Below, piece by piece: positions 1 to 10,516 of a stretch of 64,000 nt of DNA. Within the stretch, counting starts at the first letter, position 1. Every line of letters starts with the position of its first letter. Position numbers and translations under genes: made by a program. The stretch lies in NCBI RefSeq assembly GCF_028640845.1, contig NC_080539.1, forward strand, positions 102,822,554-102,886,553. Direction: 5' to 3'. The notes below the pieces were generated by a model that had not been told where the DNA came from, made no database searches, and saw only the letters and a list, made by a program, of their open reading frames with translations. This DNA comes from Ahaetulla prasina (Eukaryota; Chordata; Lepidosauria; Squamata; Colubridae).

Positions 1-1039
1 CCGACCTCTCCTCTTTTTTCAGTTTTGCAGTTTGTCCCACTCTGCACAAAACAAAGCTTATAATGTGTGATGTACAGACAATTCAGCAGAGTAGAGAAGC
101 TTGTTTGTCAGCATTTCTGATGGGTATCAGTTTTCAGCTTTCATTTGGCACATTAGCCTTAGGAGAGTAATTGGGGTTCTTGTTTGCTTACACTAACCTT
201 TTTGTTTCAATTCATATATATATTTTTTGGAAATAAAACCCTTTTAAAATTCTGTTCACAATAGATGGTCCTATAGATTTAATTTTTATAATATAATTAT
301 TTTTTTATAATTTTCAATATCTAAAGCTTATTCTTCAACACTATGTTCTATTTACATTGGATTGTAAAGAGTGTTCTGAGAATTCCATAGAAGTTTCCAT
401 TGAAAAATTGGGGAACTCTGCAATATTTTAACCCAGCACGCGTTAAAAATTACACAGATATATAGAGCAGCTTTTCAGATGGCTCATTGCCCCAAGAGTT
501 TAAAAAAAATTAGGCCACAGAACTAATTAATTAAAATATTTCCCTTGAACCTCTGATCAAGAAGCATAATTTTAGTAGTAGAAGACTGCATGAACTTTTA
601 GGTTCAGGTATTGCCCTTGATCTCTCATGGAACATCATCAAATTCTTATAGCATTCTACAGTTTTCAGGTACATACTGGTAATTCAAATAATCCTTCATT
701 AGTTAACCAATGTCTTTAGCTGAGTTTGTGCTCATTGTTGCATTTTAAGTTTCATGATAATGTACAAGAAATAGTAAGCAACCACCTTAGCATATTAAGA
801 TGAAGTATTAATTTATGCACATAGTTTAAAATGAGTAAATAATTTGTGCATATAATTTGAAGAACAAAAAAGAATTTACATTGTGCTAATTTATTTAATT
901 TTGCTTTGTTTTACCTCTTGATTATTTAGCAAAAATATATTACAATTTCTGTAAAATTCTTCCCTATTGTAAGTTTGGGCTTGCTAGGGTTTTTTTTTTT
1001 CTTTAATGGTTGAAGTATAAGTCCTGTTTTCCCCCTTCC
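1..1039. other. unique AT-rich non-coding DNA
   Basis: AT-rich sequence with short A and T runs. I see no reading frame of interest, no recognisable repeat family and no splice-flanked exon. Confidence 0.5.
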
Positions 1040-1262
1040 ATTCATTGTATCAGAGACTTCCTGGACTGCAGAATCCCTGAAATTTTCTTGGCAATATTTT
1101 TCAGAAGTGGTTTGCCATTTTCTTCTTCCTAGGGCTTAAAGTAAATGACTACTGCAAGTCATCCAGTTTGCTTTGTGCTGGAACTGGAACGGACTGGACT
1201 GGAACTCACTATCTCCCAGTTCCTAGCCTGATAACCTTAACAACTATATTAAACTGACTTTC
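1040..1262 (-). mobile_element. Sauria-type SINE, minus strand
   Basis: Read on the minus strand, the right end (about 1205-1262) is a degenerate tRNA-like head of the form 'GTTAAGG...CAGGCTAG..ACTGGGAGATAGTGAGTT'. It is followed by a body that includes 'GGCAAACCACTTCTGAAAAA' and 'TTGCCAAG', which I recognise as the BovB-related 3' region of the squamate Sauria SINE. The copy is old and diverged. The left boundary is approximate and I found no clear target duplication. Confidence 0.6.
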
Positions 1263-1684
1263 AGTATAAGTCCAAGAGCACAAAGGATGGAAATATAATA
1301 TTTTCGGGAATTACACCGAGATTTTTTTCCAGTTTTTCAGAAGCAATGTATGAATATTGCAATTCAATATTTGAAATGTATGCAGTATTTCTTTTAATAT
1401 TATCCTTAGTGATCGGAGTTCTCTTTGCTGTTTTAAGAACATTCAATGCAATATGGCTAACTTTGCTCATACAAATAGAAAGTTTGTCATACTTTTTACA
1501 TGCAGAAATATACACTAGTCACATAATAATTTTGTCTACTAATTGAATTTACTTTAATATATTTGGAAATCTTCAATTTGGTGTCCCTTAATGCTGCTTC
1601 TGTCCTTTGAAGTTAGATCAAGGCAAATCTACCAACCTCTAAAAGAAAAAAAGCAGCAACAGGCTTGTTTTCAGGCACAGAACA
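1263..1684. other. non-coding, nothing recognised
   Basis: Short open frames on both strands (66-84 codons) overlap one another and resemble no family I know. I treat them as chance frames in AT-rich DNA. Confidence 0.4.
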
Positions 1685-1784
1685 TTCCTTCCTTCCTTCC
1701 TTCCTTCCTTCCTTCCTTCCTTCCTTCCTTCCTTCCTTCCTTCCTTCCTTCCTTCCTTCCTTCCTTCCTTCCTTCCTTCCTTCC
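1685..1784. repeat. (TTCC)n microsatellite
   Basis: About 25 uninterrupted TTCC units, followed directly by a C run and a CCTCCCTC stretch. The purity suggests an actively length-variable locus. The reading frames through it (Leu-Pro-Ser repeats on +, Lys-Glu-Gly-Arg repeats on -) are products of the repeat and are not genes. Confidence 0.98.
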
Positions 1785-1790
1785 CCCCCC

Positions 1791-3648
1791 TCCCTCTGTG
1801 GCACTTGTAACAGAAGTGCCTCTTGTCTTTGCATTTAAGAGTTATATTGCATATAGGAATTATATTGCTCTGTTACTCTGAATAAAAAGATTCAGGAAAA
1901 AGCACTTTGCATTATGGAGTTCCAAATAGGTGCTACATACCTACTATTACATACCTTGAAGCATCTTTTAGTTTTTGAATCTCAAGCACAGCATTGTCAT
2001 AATAAAATATCTTTGGAATATAAAGGAAAGCAATATACGAGCCCCTGTTTTATTGCATCCATAATGCCAAACAAAACATCACATTTGATTTTTTTTCATC
2101 TTTTCCAATTTTTTTCAACTTTTGAAATTTGCAAGCTTTTTATTATTATTTTTCTGCATGCCTCCATATCTCCGTATATATCTAATAGCTTCAAACTGCT
2201 ATGCTATACAAAGTCATTTTGAATTGTAAACCTGAAACAAAATTTTGCAAAATTTAATTTACAACATGTACCATCAGTGAGGAAGTATATGTATTTACCT
2301 TATTTCATGTAAAATATCTTAAAAATGCCTTTAGAAATAAAAATGAATACATCCACATATATATTTTATTTGATCTTGGGGATCTTTTTTATGGTTGAGA
2401 AATGGAAAGTGAAATTGTCGACATTGCTGAAAACCAGTTCACACCACATAGGACATAGCAGTCATGGTTAGAAAAATTTGTAATCAGGACAGTTTTATAT
2501 ATATATGCTACCATTTAACATCCTATCTATTTATTCAGAGGACTTAGAAGATTGTTTTTATTTTTTTCTTAAGAATAATGAGTTTTAATTCCCTTTCGGT
2601 AAAGAATGAAATCTATAAAAAGATATCACATGAACTGAGAATTTAAAGATTTTTTTAAAATCTCTCTTTCCTGAAAAGCTTTGCAAGCCACTGTTTAACC
2701 AAAATAACATAGAAATTATAGCAATAAACAAAAATAAAATCCTTTGTTTTTCCTTGTATTTGAAGTTTGGAAAACTAGCAATTTGCTGCATTCTAAGTAA
2801 GACAATATGCTTCTTCTGGACTTGTAGAAAAGACTGTATGGTTTTGGTAAAATGGTTTTCTTATGTTATAGATAATGTGGAAGGGATTCTTTGTAGAAAT
2901 TGCTAAATCCTTTCCCATTTATTCTTGTGATTCATACAGTTGGGTGACTGCAGTTCATGTCTTCTCCACAGCCCTCCAATGTTAGGAAGGAAATACTATG
3001 CAATGAAACTTGTGACTGTTTTTGTTTTGTTTGGGGTCAGCTGTTTCCATGGGGGAACATCTCATTTGGCTCACTCACCTCCTGCTGCAACAAAGAAAAA
3101 TACTATGAAAGGGCTTTCCTGTGTATTAAAAAAAGAACCATATGAATGGAAGAATCTTCCCTTCCATCCTTCACAACACTTCCTGTCTTGAAAGAATTTG
3201 TTTATAAAACATTTATTCAATATTGTAGTCACTTCTATGGTATATATAACACTGCAGAATTGTTCTAGCAGCTTTCCTCTTCTTTGGTACCTATGCTTTT
3301 CCACAAGTGAATCGCATAAATGTCTTGCTTAGTTTTCTGAAGAAACATTGCCTTTCTTGTTTAAGATGATGTCTGAACCATTGGAGCTTTTTAGGTCCCA
3401 GATAAGAAAGCGAAAACAGCCTAATTTGATTTGCAAGACAGTTTTAACTGTTTTATTCTTAAATAGTAACTAAATGCCTAGGTTCTATCCTTCAAAATCT
3501 ATAACTTGGACCAATTTTTTTTCTCCCTTCACTTTATCACAAAATTACATGAAAAACTGTCATATTTCATTCAATACTTTATCGCAAGGCTATTGCAATA
3601 CTAGAAACAAAGATACACAGGAATTACTAAGTCACAGCCATAATTTTA
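1791..3648. other. unique AT-rich non-coding DNA
   Basis: Several short open frames occur, such as 2940-3191, but frames on both strands overlap and none has recognisable domains, splice context or repeat similarity. I see no feature here. Confidence 0.45.
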
Positions 3649-3659
3649 TAATTTAACAG

Positions 3660-4014
3660 TAAAGATAAAGGTGTCCCCCCCCTGCACATGCCCAATAGTT
3701 GTTTCTGGCTCTAGGGGGCGGTGCTCATCTCCATTTCTAAGCCAAAGAGCCAGCGCTGTCTGAAAACATTTCCATGGTCATGTGGCCGGCATGATTAAAT
3801 GCCAAAGACGCATGGAGCACTGTTACCTTCCCACCAAAGTGGTCCCTATTTTTCTACTTGCATTTTTTACATGCTTTCGAACTGCTAGGTTGGCAGAAGC
3901 TGGGACAAGTAACGGGAGCTCACCCCGTTACACGGCACTAGGGATTTAAACCGCTGAACTGCCGACCTTCTGATCGACAAGCACAGTGTCTTAGCCACTG
4001 AGCCACCGCGTCCC
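3660..4014 (-). mobile_element. tRNA-derived SINE (ACASINE2-like), full length, minus strand
   Basis: On the minus strand the element begins with a tRNA-like promoter head ('GGTGGCTCAGTGGCTAAGAC', 'GATCAGAAGGTCGGCAGTTC'). The body contains 'AAAAAATGCAAGTAGAAAAA' and ends in an L2-like tail ('ACACCTTTATCTTTA'). It is flanked by a perfect 11-bp target duplication, TAATTTAACAG, at 3649-3659 and 4015-4025, so both ends are exact. The family name is from memory of the Anolis SINE with this 3' region. The length of about 355 bp and intact ends indicate LINE-mobilised insertion. Confidence 0.85.
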
Positions 4015-4025
4015 TAATTTAACAG

Positions 4026-5222
4026 AGAATAATAAAAACCAGGAATTTGTTTCAAAAGTTTAGCCTTTGCAGTATTAATGACATACTTTATAAGAAGTAA
4101 AAAAAATGCAGGTTTCATTAAAACATGAACCCTTTACAACGTGAAATGCACAAATCTTTGCTGTGCTAAAGCAAAATCCATCTGAATGAGCATGAAGTTT
4201 GCACATAAATAATTTTTGTCTAAAACTTGATTTTTTGTGTGTGTGTATGATATAGATAAGTTTCCTTGTAATAAAAAATTATCCTGTTATTAGCTAATAA
4301 TTATCTAATGTTATTATCTAATAATCTTCAAAAGAGTAGCTACATCGAAAGAACAATTAGCAATGACCAGATATAGCTGCAAGAAGTCTGCCTTAGATTT
4401 GGCTAATAATCAGTGATTTATGTTCAGATCTGGCATGACTTTGAAAAAACTCTTTGATTTATTTTTTTTTAAAGCAAATAATACCAACTGGGAGATAAGA
4501 AAAATAACAGCAGTTAACATACTTCCTCTTCTGCAGTCCTGGAAAAGATACTATTCTGAAGCTTGGGTCTGTTTTAACGTGCACAAGTTCCCTATTACAG
4601 CATTGATTAAACTTTGTGCCTATTATAGTAATCACAATAATTTAATCTTGCCGCAAAGCCATTTGCAGTTTTATAAGCCTGTTCGTTACATTAAAAAATG
4701 CACCCCTTGCACTATATGATTTATTATTTATTTAAAACATTTTGTTTTCTCTTACTAAAAGCAATTCCTTTTAGAAGTCACTCTAATAGGTATTTGACAT
4801 TTTCTACCACTCATAATATCTATCCCCTTGCACACAGGGATATACTGTGTACTGCATAATCTATGTACTGTAGTTTATGCATAAATTTTGCATTTCCAAT
4901 AACTAATATATAAAGTTTTCAGAGAAGAAAATCTAAATATTTTGAGCTTGAAACCAAAGGTACTATTAAAAGTCATTCCTTTATTTTGTATTTGGTCAGT
5001 GAATATTTATTAATTAGATGGTATAAAAAGTGTGTGACATTTTTGGCTGCTGTTGGCAAACCAGATGACTAATTATAGCATTAATTAATGGGTGTAGGAC
5101 TGTGGACTTGCAAGGCAGGCATAACAGGTATGGTTTTATTTTCTGCCATGTCTTACTTGGGGAACGGATTAATTTCAAATGATAATGCTGTGTTTCTTAA
5201 AATTAGTAGCATTATACAATAG
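4026..5222. other. unique AT-rich non-coding DNA
   Basis: No repeat family or exon recognised. A 99-codon open frame at 4420-4719 has no recognisable domain and no support from context. Confidence 0.45.
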
Positions 5223-5234
5223 TATGATACTTAA

Positions 5235-5584
5235 GGGATTTGGTGGCTCAGTGGCTCAGACTCTGAGCTTGTCGATTGCAAGGTAGGCAGTTTAGTGGTT
5301 TGAATCCCTAGTGCTGCGTAACAGAGTGAGCCTTTGTTACTTATCCCAGCTTCTGCCAACCCAGCAGTTCGAAAGCACATAAAAAATGCAAGTAGAAAAA
5401 TAGGGACCACCTTTGGTGGGAAGGTAACAGAGTTCTGTGGGCCTTTGGCATTTACTCATGACCACGGAGATGTCTTCGGACAGCGCTAGCTCTTTGGTTT
5501 TGGTTTTGGTTTTGAAATAGAGATGAGCACCGCCTCTAGAGCCAGAAATGACTAGCAGGCATGTGTGGGGGAACCTTTACCTTT
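5235..5584 (+). mobile_element. tRNA-derived SINE (ACASINE2-like), plus strand
   Basis: Same family as the minus-strand copy at 3660-4014. The head is 'TTTGGTGGCTCAGTGGCTC' and the body shares the 'AAAAAATGCAAGTAGAAAAA' block, ending 'GAACCTTTACCTTT'. The flanks TATGATACTTAA (5223-5234) and TATGGTACTTAA (5585-5596) form a 12-bp target duplication with one mismatch. Between about 5490 and 5516 it carries three TTTTGG units where the other copy has a single 'TTTGGCTTAG'-like stretch, a small internal expansion. Confidence 0.85.
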
Positions 5585-5596
5585 TATGGTACTTAA

Positions 5597-6689
5597 ATGT
5601 AATCTGATGCATGAAGAAATTGGCTATAGTGACAAATATCCTTATTTCAGTCACTTTTAGTTTTGTGGTCAGTTTTTATTTCTGGCCACAGAGAAATGTT
5701 TTTATACAATCAAATGCACGAAATGGATATATTTTGCTCCCGGAAATTCCAGTATGGTGTGGAATGCCAGTATACAGTCATCTTATATCATAGTCCTGGT
5801 CTCATTTGAAGGACAGGAAACGGAATAGATATGGCCATATGTAGGCATACTATATAGTAGTGCATTGGGAAAAAATAATTCTCCCAAATTACTAATTAAA
5901 AAGTAATTTAATATACCTTTTCCACCTAAAATTTAAGCAGGAGGAAATTATCTGCCCCATGTTTAAAGGTAATTTACATGAATAAAAAGTTCTCGTTCTC
6001 ATTGTTCCTCCTGTTTTAAAATATGCTATCACCTATTACTGACTTTTTATGTATTGCAAGACTTATATGTGCCAAATCTATCAACCAGTAATAAAGAAGA
6101 AGTTGCATGTAGTTATGTAACTATTTGTGTAGTTGTAGAAATGGCACCTGCATTTAAAATATATGGTAAACTGTCCAGAGTCTCTGGGAGTCGGCAGGGA
6201 AATAAATTTAATAATAATATTGAAAATGAATATTCAGACTTATGTGTAGTATAATCATTGAATGCAATTGACTAAAGTTATTCTTAAGTTTTGTTGATGT
6301 CAGTGCTTCTGTTCTATATATAAATAAATCTGGATCCACCAATAGTTATAAAAATAATTGTCTTCAGCTAGAAAAAAAATCCTCTTCGTTTCTGATACTT
6401 ATAATTTATTTTGCACAAAAATATTAGGTTATTGAACTATTTCTGTGTTATAATTTGGCATCTCTACCCTTTCCAGTATAGATTAACAGTGGCCTTGGCC
6501 TTGGTAATAGGTGTTTAACTATTTATTTTTTATATTTTCAATTTCAAGCGTGCAATGATGAGTCAGGGCAGCTTACAACATTTGTTTAGAGAAGGTTCAT
6601 AAAAATTTGAGAAAGTGATTCTGTACTTTCAGATTATTGATTTATAGTGAAAAAAAAATGCTCAAAATCTGTTGTCTATGGAAATTCTC
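5597..6689. other. unique AT-rich non-coding DNA
   Basis: No repeat or coding feature recognised. The 'ataataataatattgaaaatgaat' type stretch near 6210 is simple AT-rich sequence. Confidence 0.4.
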
Positions 6690-6835
6690 AATCATCCAGG
6701 TCATGGTTGTCGCAAAAGAGGCAACTGGACTTTCTGGACTTTCTTTGAAGATGTTTCACTTCTCATCCAAGAAGCTTCTTCAGCTCTGACTGGATGATGG
6801 GGAACAGAAAGTTCAGCTGCCTCTTAAAATAGTAC
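6690..6835 (-). mobile_element. Penelope-type flank fragment with hammerhead-like motif
   Basis: A widespread vertebrate repeat I recognise by 'TTCTCATCCAAGAAGCTTCT'. On the minus strand, 6783-6753 reads CTGAAGA, one unpaired A, GCTTCT, a 6-nt loop, AGAAGT, GAAAC. That has the order of a hammerhead ribozyme core (CUGANGA, stem II, GAAA). The same 31-nt layout with different stem sequence occurs in the Penelope-like element at 62.4-63.8 kb. I infer a Penelope-like element fragment; no protein-coding part is visible here. Confidence 0.55.
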
Positions 6836-6857
6836 CTTTGGGTCAAAAGTCTGTTTG

Positions 6858-7170
6858 TATTCTTTTCAATTTATTGGATTGACTATATTCAAAGTAGATA
6901 TCAGACTAAGAGTTATCAGACTGTTTTTGAATGATTATGATGTATTATTTTTTATTGTTTTCGGGGGAAGTTAGGAATTGATGATCGTAGGGGTATAATT
7001 AAGTTGGGACGAAAATTTTTTAGCATATGTTTGTTTTATTTTTAACTATACCTTGTGCTCGTTCTGGGAAGTGGGGGGGAGGGGGGTTGTGAAGGGAGGG
7101 GGGAGGGGAGGTGGGGGGAAAGGGGAAAAAAATTTCTGTAAAACTTTTTGAATAAAAAAAAAATTTATTG
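6858..7170 (+). mobile_element. 5'-truncated L1 3' end
   Basis: This matches the 3'UTR of the L1 at 10517-12788 read on its own strand. Shared blocks include 'TTTTAGCATATG', 'TTTTATTTTTAACTATACCT' and 'GTTCTGGGAAGTGGGGGGG', then a G-rich tract with purine runs, then 'AAAACTTTTTGAATAAAAAA' and an A tail. No coding sequence survives. It is a short, severely 5'-truncated copy, as is usual for L1. The left limit is approximate. Confidence 0.8.
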
Positions 7171-7249
7171 AAAATCATATTATTGTATGATGAAGGAAAT
7201 TTAAAATAGACTGATGATCATTTGAACCTAATGAGAAAACTCAGTTCTT

Positions 7250-7372
7250 GTATATTGCTTCACAGTTATTTACAGCACACTCTAAGAGGATTACAGAGTC
7301 AGTATATTGCCCCCCCCAAATAATCTGGGTCATCATTTTACTGACCTCGGAAGGCTGGAAGGCTGAGTCAAC
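7250..7372 (-). mobile_element. tRNA-SINE body fragment, minus strand
   Basis: The minus strand reads 'GGTTGACTCAGCCTTCCAGC', then a 'GTAAAATGATGACCCAGATT' block and a run of G before 'CAATATACTGACT'. This matches the middle of the SINE at 47429-47725. The tRNA head and 3' end are missing or diverged. Confidence 0.6.
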
Positions 7373-7385
7373 CCACAGAAATACC

Positions 7386-8437
7386 TATTCCATTCCATTT
7401 CGGTGTAAGCAATATTATATAAAATGCAGAAAAGATTAAGATAGTAAGCCAAAGAAATTAAAGGCATGAAAAACAAAAAGGAAAGGAACATTTGCATTCT
7501 GCCTTGGCAAATGGTCCTCTTCTATTATCTACATTGCCCTTTGTTATTTTCTCTCCTTGATCCTATCAACTCCAGCAATGACTGGGATCTTCAGCTTCCT
7601 CTTGACCCATTCACTCTTCCTTCATTCATTTTGAGATTGAGACTTGAGCCTCAATCATTATTTCCAGAAGATCTAGTCAATGCAGCACAATTCTTTTGTC
7701 CCAGTCTCCACTTTTGTATTCAAACACATCCATTCACCACTCATTCCGTCCCATTGAGCTTACTTATATGTTTCTCCAGACATTAACAGCCTTCACTTCC
7801 GTGCAAAGTGTGAGCAAAAATGTTATTTTATACTGCTACTTTGTTTTTTAACAAATATTCATTAACCTTTATCAATTGCATGTTATCCATTACTTTTCTA
7901 TCTGCATGTATGCATCTCTTTACTTCCCAGATGGCCCAGACATTTTCTCTGTACTGTCTTCTGATTGCCCGCATCCATTCAAATTATCTGACAGAATAAC
8001 AGTTTGGGTGAATTGAAGCATCCATTTAGTAATATATTATTAATTTATTTATTTGATATGCTTCCATCTTAATTTGTACAATTCAAGTTGACATTTATAA
8101 TGCTCCTCCTTATTTTCATAACAGCAGTGAGGTGTGGTGGGCTGAGAGAAAGTGGCTAGCCCAAAGCCTAAGAGAGCACTATGGTCTCCTGCAGGTATAC
8201 CCTACTTGCCTTAGCTTACAGTACCTGTGTCATTTCCCTGCCATTGATAAGAATAGTGGTGGTTAGCTTTGGCACATTTTGATCAAAGAGCCTGCCCAAT
8301 TTTACTTCAAGCATATTCATACCATTCTATGCAAAGTAGGATCGCTAATCTAGAAAGCTCCTTGCAAACCAGTATATTTACATTGTACCATCTTGGAGAT
8401 TCAATGCAATGTTTTGATAGTCTTCATTCTTCATATT
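7386..8437. other. non-coding; possible ancient SINE core near 8100-8200
   Basis: Mostly unrecognised AT-rich DNA. Around 8105-8190 the words 'CAGTGAGGTGTGGTGGGCTG', 'GAGAGAAAGTGGCTAGCCC' and 'AAAGCC' resemble the old SINE/LINE core common in squamates ('GGGCTGAGAGA...TGGCCCAAAGTCAC'). It is too decayed to name with confidence. A similar scrap lies near 24566-24605. Confidence 0.35.
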
Positions 8438-8502
8438 TGAGGACACAGTGGCTCAGTGGCTAAGACATTGAGCTTGTCGATCAGAAGGTCGGCAGTTCAG
8501 GG
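8438..8502 (+). mobile_element. SINE tRNA-like head only, fused to L1-type 3' sequence
   Basis: The first about 65 bases of the 'GGCTCAGTGGCTAAGACATT ... GATCAGAAGGTCGGCAGTTC' head are present. The sequence then switches abruptly to an unrelated L1-type 3'UTR (8503-9035) instead of the normal SINE body. It could be a template-switch chimera or a SINE broken by later insertion. No target duplication was found to decide. Confidence 0.6.
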
Positions 8503-9035
8503 GAGAAAAAGAGTTATAGATATGTCATGATTGTATGGTAATTGTATTAGAATGATATGGTTGAATTATGGTATTATTAAAAGTATATAAAATATGACTA
8601 AGGGGAAGGAGAGGAGAAGAAAAGAGGGAAAGAGAGAGAAAGAGAGGGGAGTAGAGAAGAGAGGGAGGAGAAAGAAGATGAAAAGAGAGGGAATGTTTTA
8701 AAAATGAGTGAAATATGGTGTACAGGAGAAAAGAAAACCGATGGGCCATTTCGTATTTTCTTTTCTTTTCTTGAGGTTTATACTATTGAAACTATAACGG
8801 AAGATAATACGGATGCTAAAGCACATTGGTTTAGATTTACTGCATACTAGTTAATAGTTATATGAAAATTAAAATTTTGTGTAAAAGGTAGGAGTAAATA
8901 ATAGGAAATAAGAAAAATGGAATGTAAAAATATGTTTATATGTATGGAAATGTATGATACTCAAACATCGTGCCATTCACACAATGATATGTATACATTT
9001 AAAAAAAATAATAAAAACTTGATAAAAAAAAGAAA
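8503..9035 (+). mobile_element. L1-type 3'UTR and A-tail
   Basis: A purine-rich tract (8598-8690), an AT-rich run and 'AATAATAAAAACTTGATAAA' followed by A-rich sequence. The terminal motif resembles the 3' ends of the other L1 copies here ('AAAACTTTTTGAATAAA'), so I read it as a distinct L1 subfamily 3' end. There is no coding remnant. The minus-strand frame through the purine tract is low-complexity. Confidence 0.5.
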
Positions 9036-9594
9036 ATGCATACTATAAAAAATTAATAAACTGCTATGAAATGTATCCATTAAGCTTGTTCTAGTTAAGC
9101 ATGGCAGGTTGCCAGTTTGTGGAGGAGTGGCTCAACTGAGCCTTGTTTTTGTTGCTCCACCTGTTAAGATGAGCACATCAATGAATACTGTATGAAGGCA
9201 GGTGCAGCTGGAGATGTACCAAGAATGGAAGAACAATTCAGATATTCCATGGTGTCATGCAGATTTCTCTCTCTACCATGTGAATGTCTTGTGATTCAAA
9301 GCACAGGAACCACCAAAGAAGAGAGAGAGAGAGAGAAAGAGAAGAGAGATGCACAAGTGTTTGCTTTCTTGCATTACCACTTAAAACACTCATATTGGGA
9401 AGTCATTTGTTGTCGCCTCGTGAGACTCATCTGTACCGAAGCACTACAGTATGACTACATTTAACTGGATGAGACTTATTCCCATGTGGTACCACATTAG
9501 AATTAAAATTGCCTGGTTCATAGAACTAATTCAAGACAAAAACAAAGAACAGCTCTTATTTTCAAATGATTTGAATACCATTTGTCAGCAACAC
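9036..9594. other. non-coding, nothing recognised
   Basis: It holds a short (GA)n tract near 9321-9345 and otherwise unique sequence. The 90-codon frame at 9192-9464 has no recognisable domain. Confidence 0.4.
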
Positions 9595-10516
9595 CTTTTT
9601 TTTTTGTCAAATAATGTTATCTGAGATTAAATAATACAAGCAGAACATGTACAACTACAGAATAAACGAATATATTAAAAAAAATTAAAAAGGAGTGCAG
9701 AAAAAGAAAAAAAATATGAGAAAAAGAAAGCTCCCCCTTCGGCCTCAGCAACTTTAACAATTGATCACTATTTCTTAAATTATAAGCAAAAATCTCTTCA
9801 TTCTATAAATGTCATCCCAATTTCTATAAACCTATGTCTAGAACTCTATGAAATAGGAGAGGCCCAAAATATTACAGATTATATCTAATTATACCCAATA
9901 TAAATCGTTATGTTCCCTTTAAATAAATCCCTATTTTCTCTCTTCAAATAATCAAGGTTTAGTCCCACTCAAAAAAGAATTAAATATTAATAGAAATAAA
10001 CATCATCATCAGTTCTAATCAAGCAACTGCTAAACATTTCCCAAAATAACAAGCCATTCTTTTAATCTTGATTGAATAACTAATTCTGTATTCTTTCATT
10101 TTTTTTCTTCAATCTTTCTTCAGAGAAAGTTCTAACATCTGATTTCTCATACTCTCCTTTTCTCACAAAGTTCTTGTTTCCATCTTTATGTAGCTCCTTT
10201 TGTACTTCCAATGTAGCAACTCCAGCAAATCCCTCTTGCAAACTCAGTATAAGGAAATATTCCATATTGCTAATTTGACTATTTTTTTTAAATTTCTTCA
10301 TCAATTTTAAATCATAATCTTTCATTTGTAAATCCCTTATTTTCATCTCCTTTTTGTTAGCTCTAATTTTTAATTCTACCTGTATGTCAGTTTCAAACAA
10401 CCAATGTACAAGAGTTAAATAGTTCAAAACCTCCTGTCACCATATTTTACAGTAGATCAAATGTTTCTTTTAAGGTAGCCATCTGGTGCCCTCTAGTGTG
10501 TAATCTTCAAAGTCTT
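9595..10516 (-). mobile_element. older non-LTR element, 3' part, interrupted by a younger L1
   Basis: On the minus strand this runs from the younger L1's target site to a tail ending in a long A run (the T run at 9596-9607). It includes a 115-codon Lys/Glu-rich frame (10427-10080) that looks like coiled-coil, for example LKIRANKKEMKIRDLQMKDY. It is the continuation of 12789-13085 once the L1 at 10517-12788 is removed. The charged coiled-coil and purine-rich leader suggest an L1-like leader/ORF1 region, but I cannot name the family. The tail end is approximate. Confidence 0.45.

Noticed and set aside
1591..1881. Reading frames rich in Leu-Pro-Ser-Phe (+) and Lys-Glu-Gly-Arg (-)
   Set aside because: They are translations of the (TTCC)n microsatellite.
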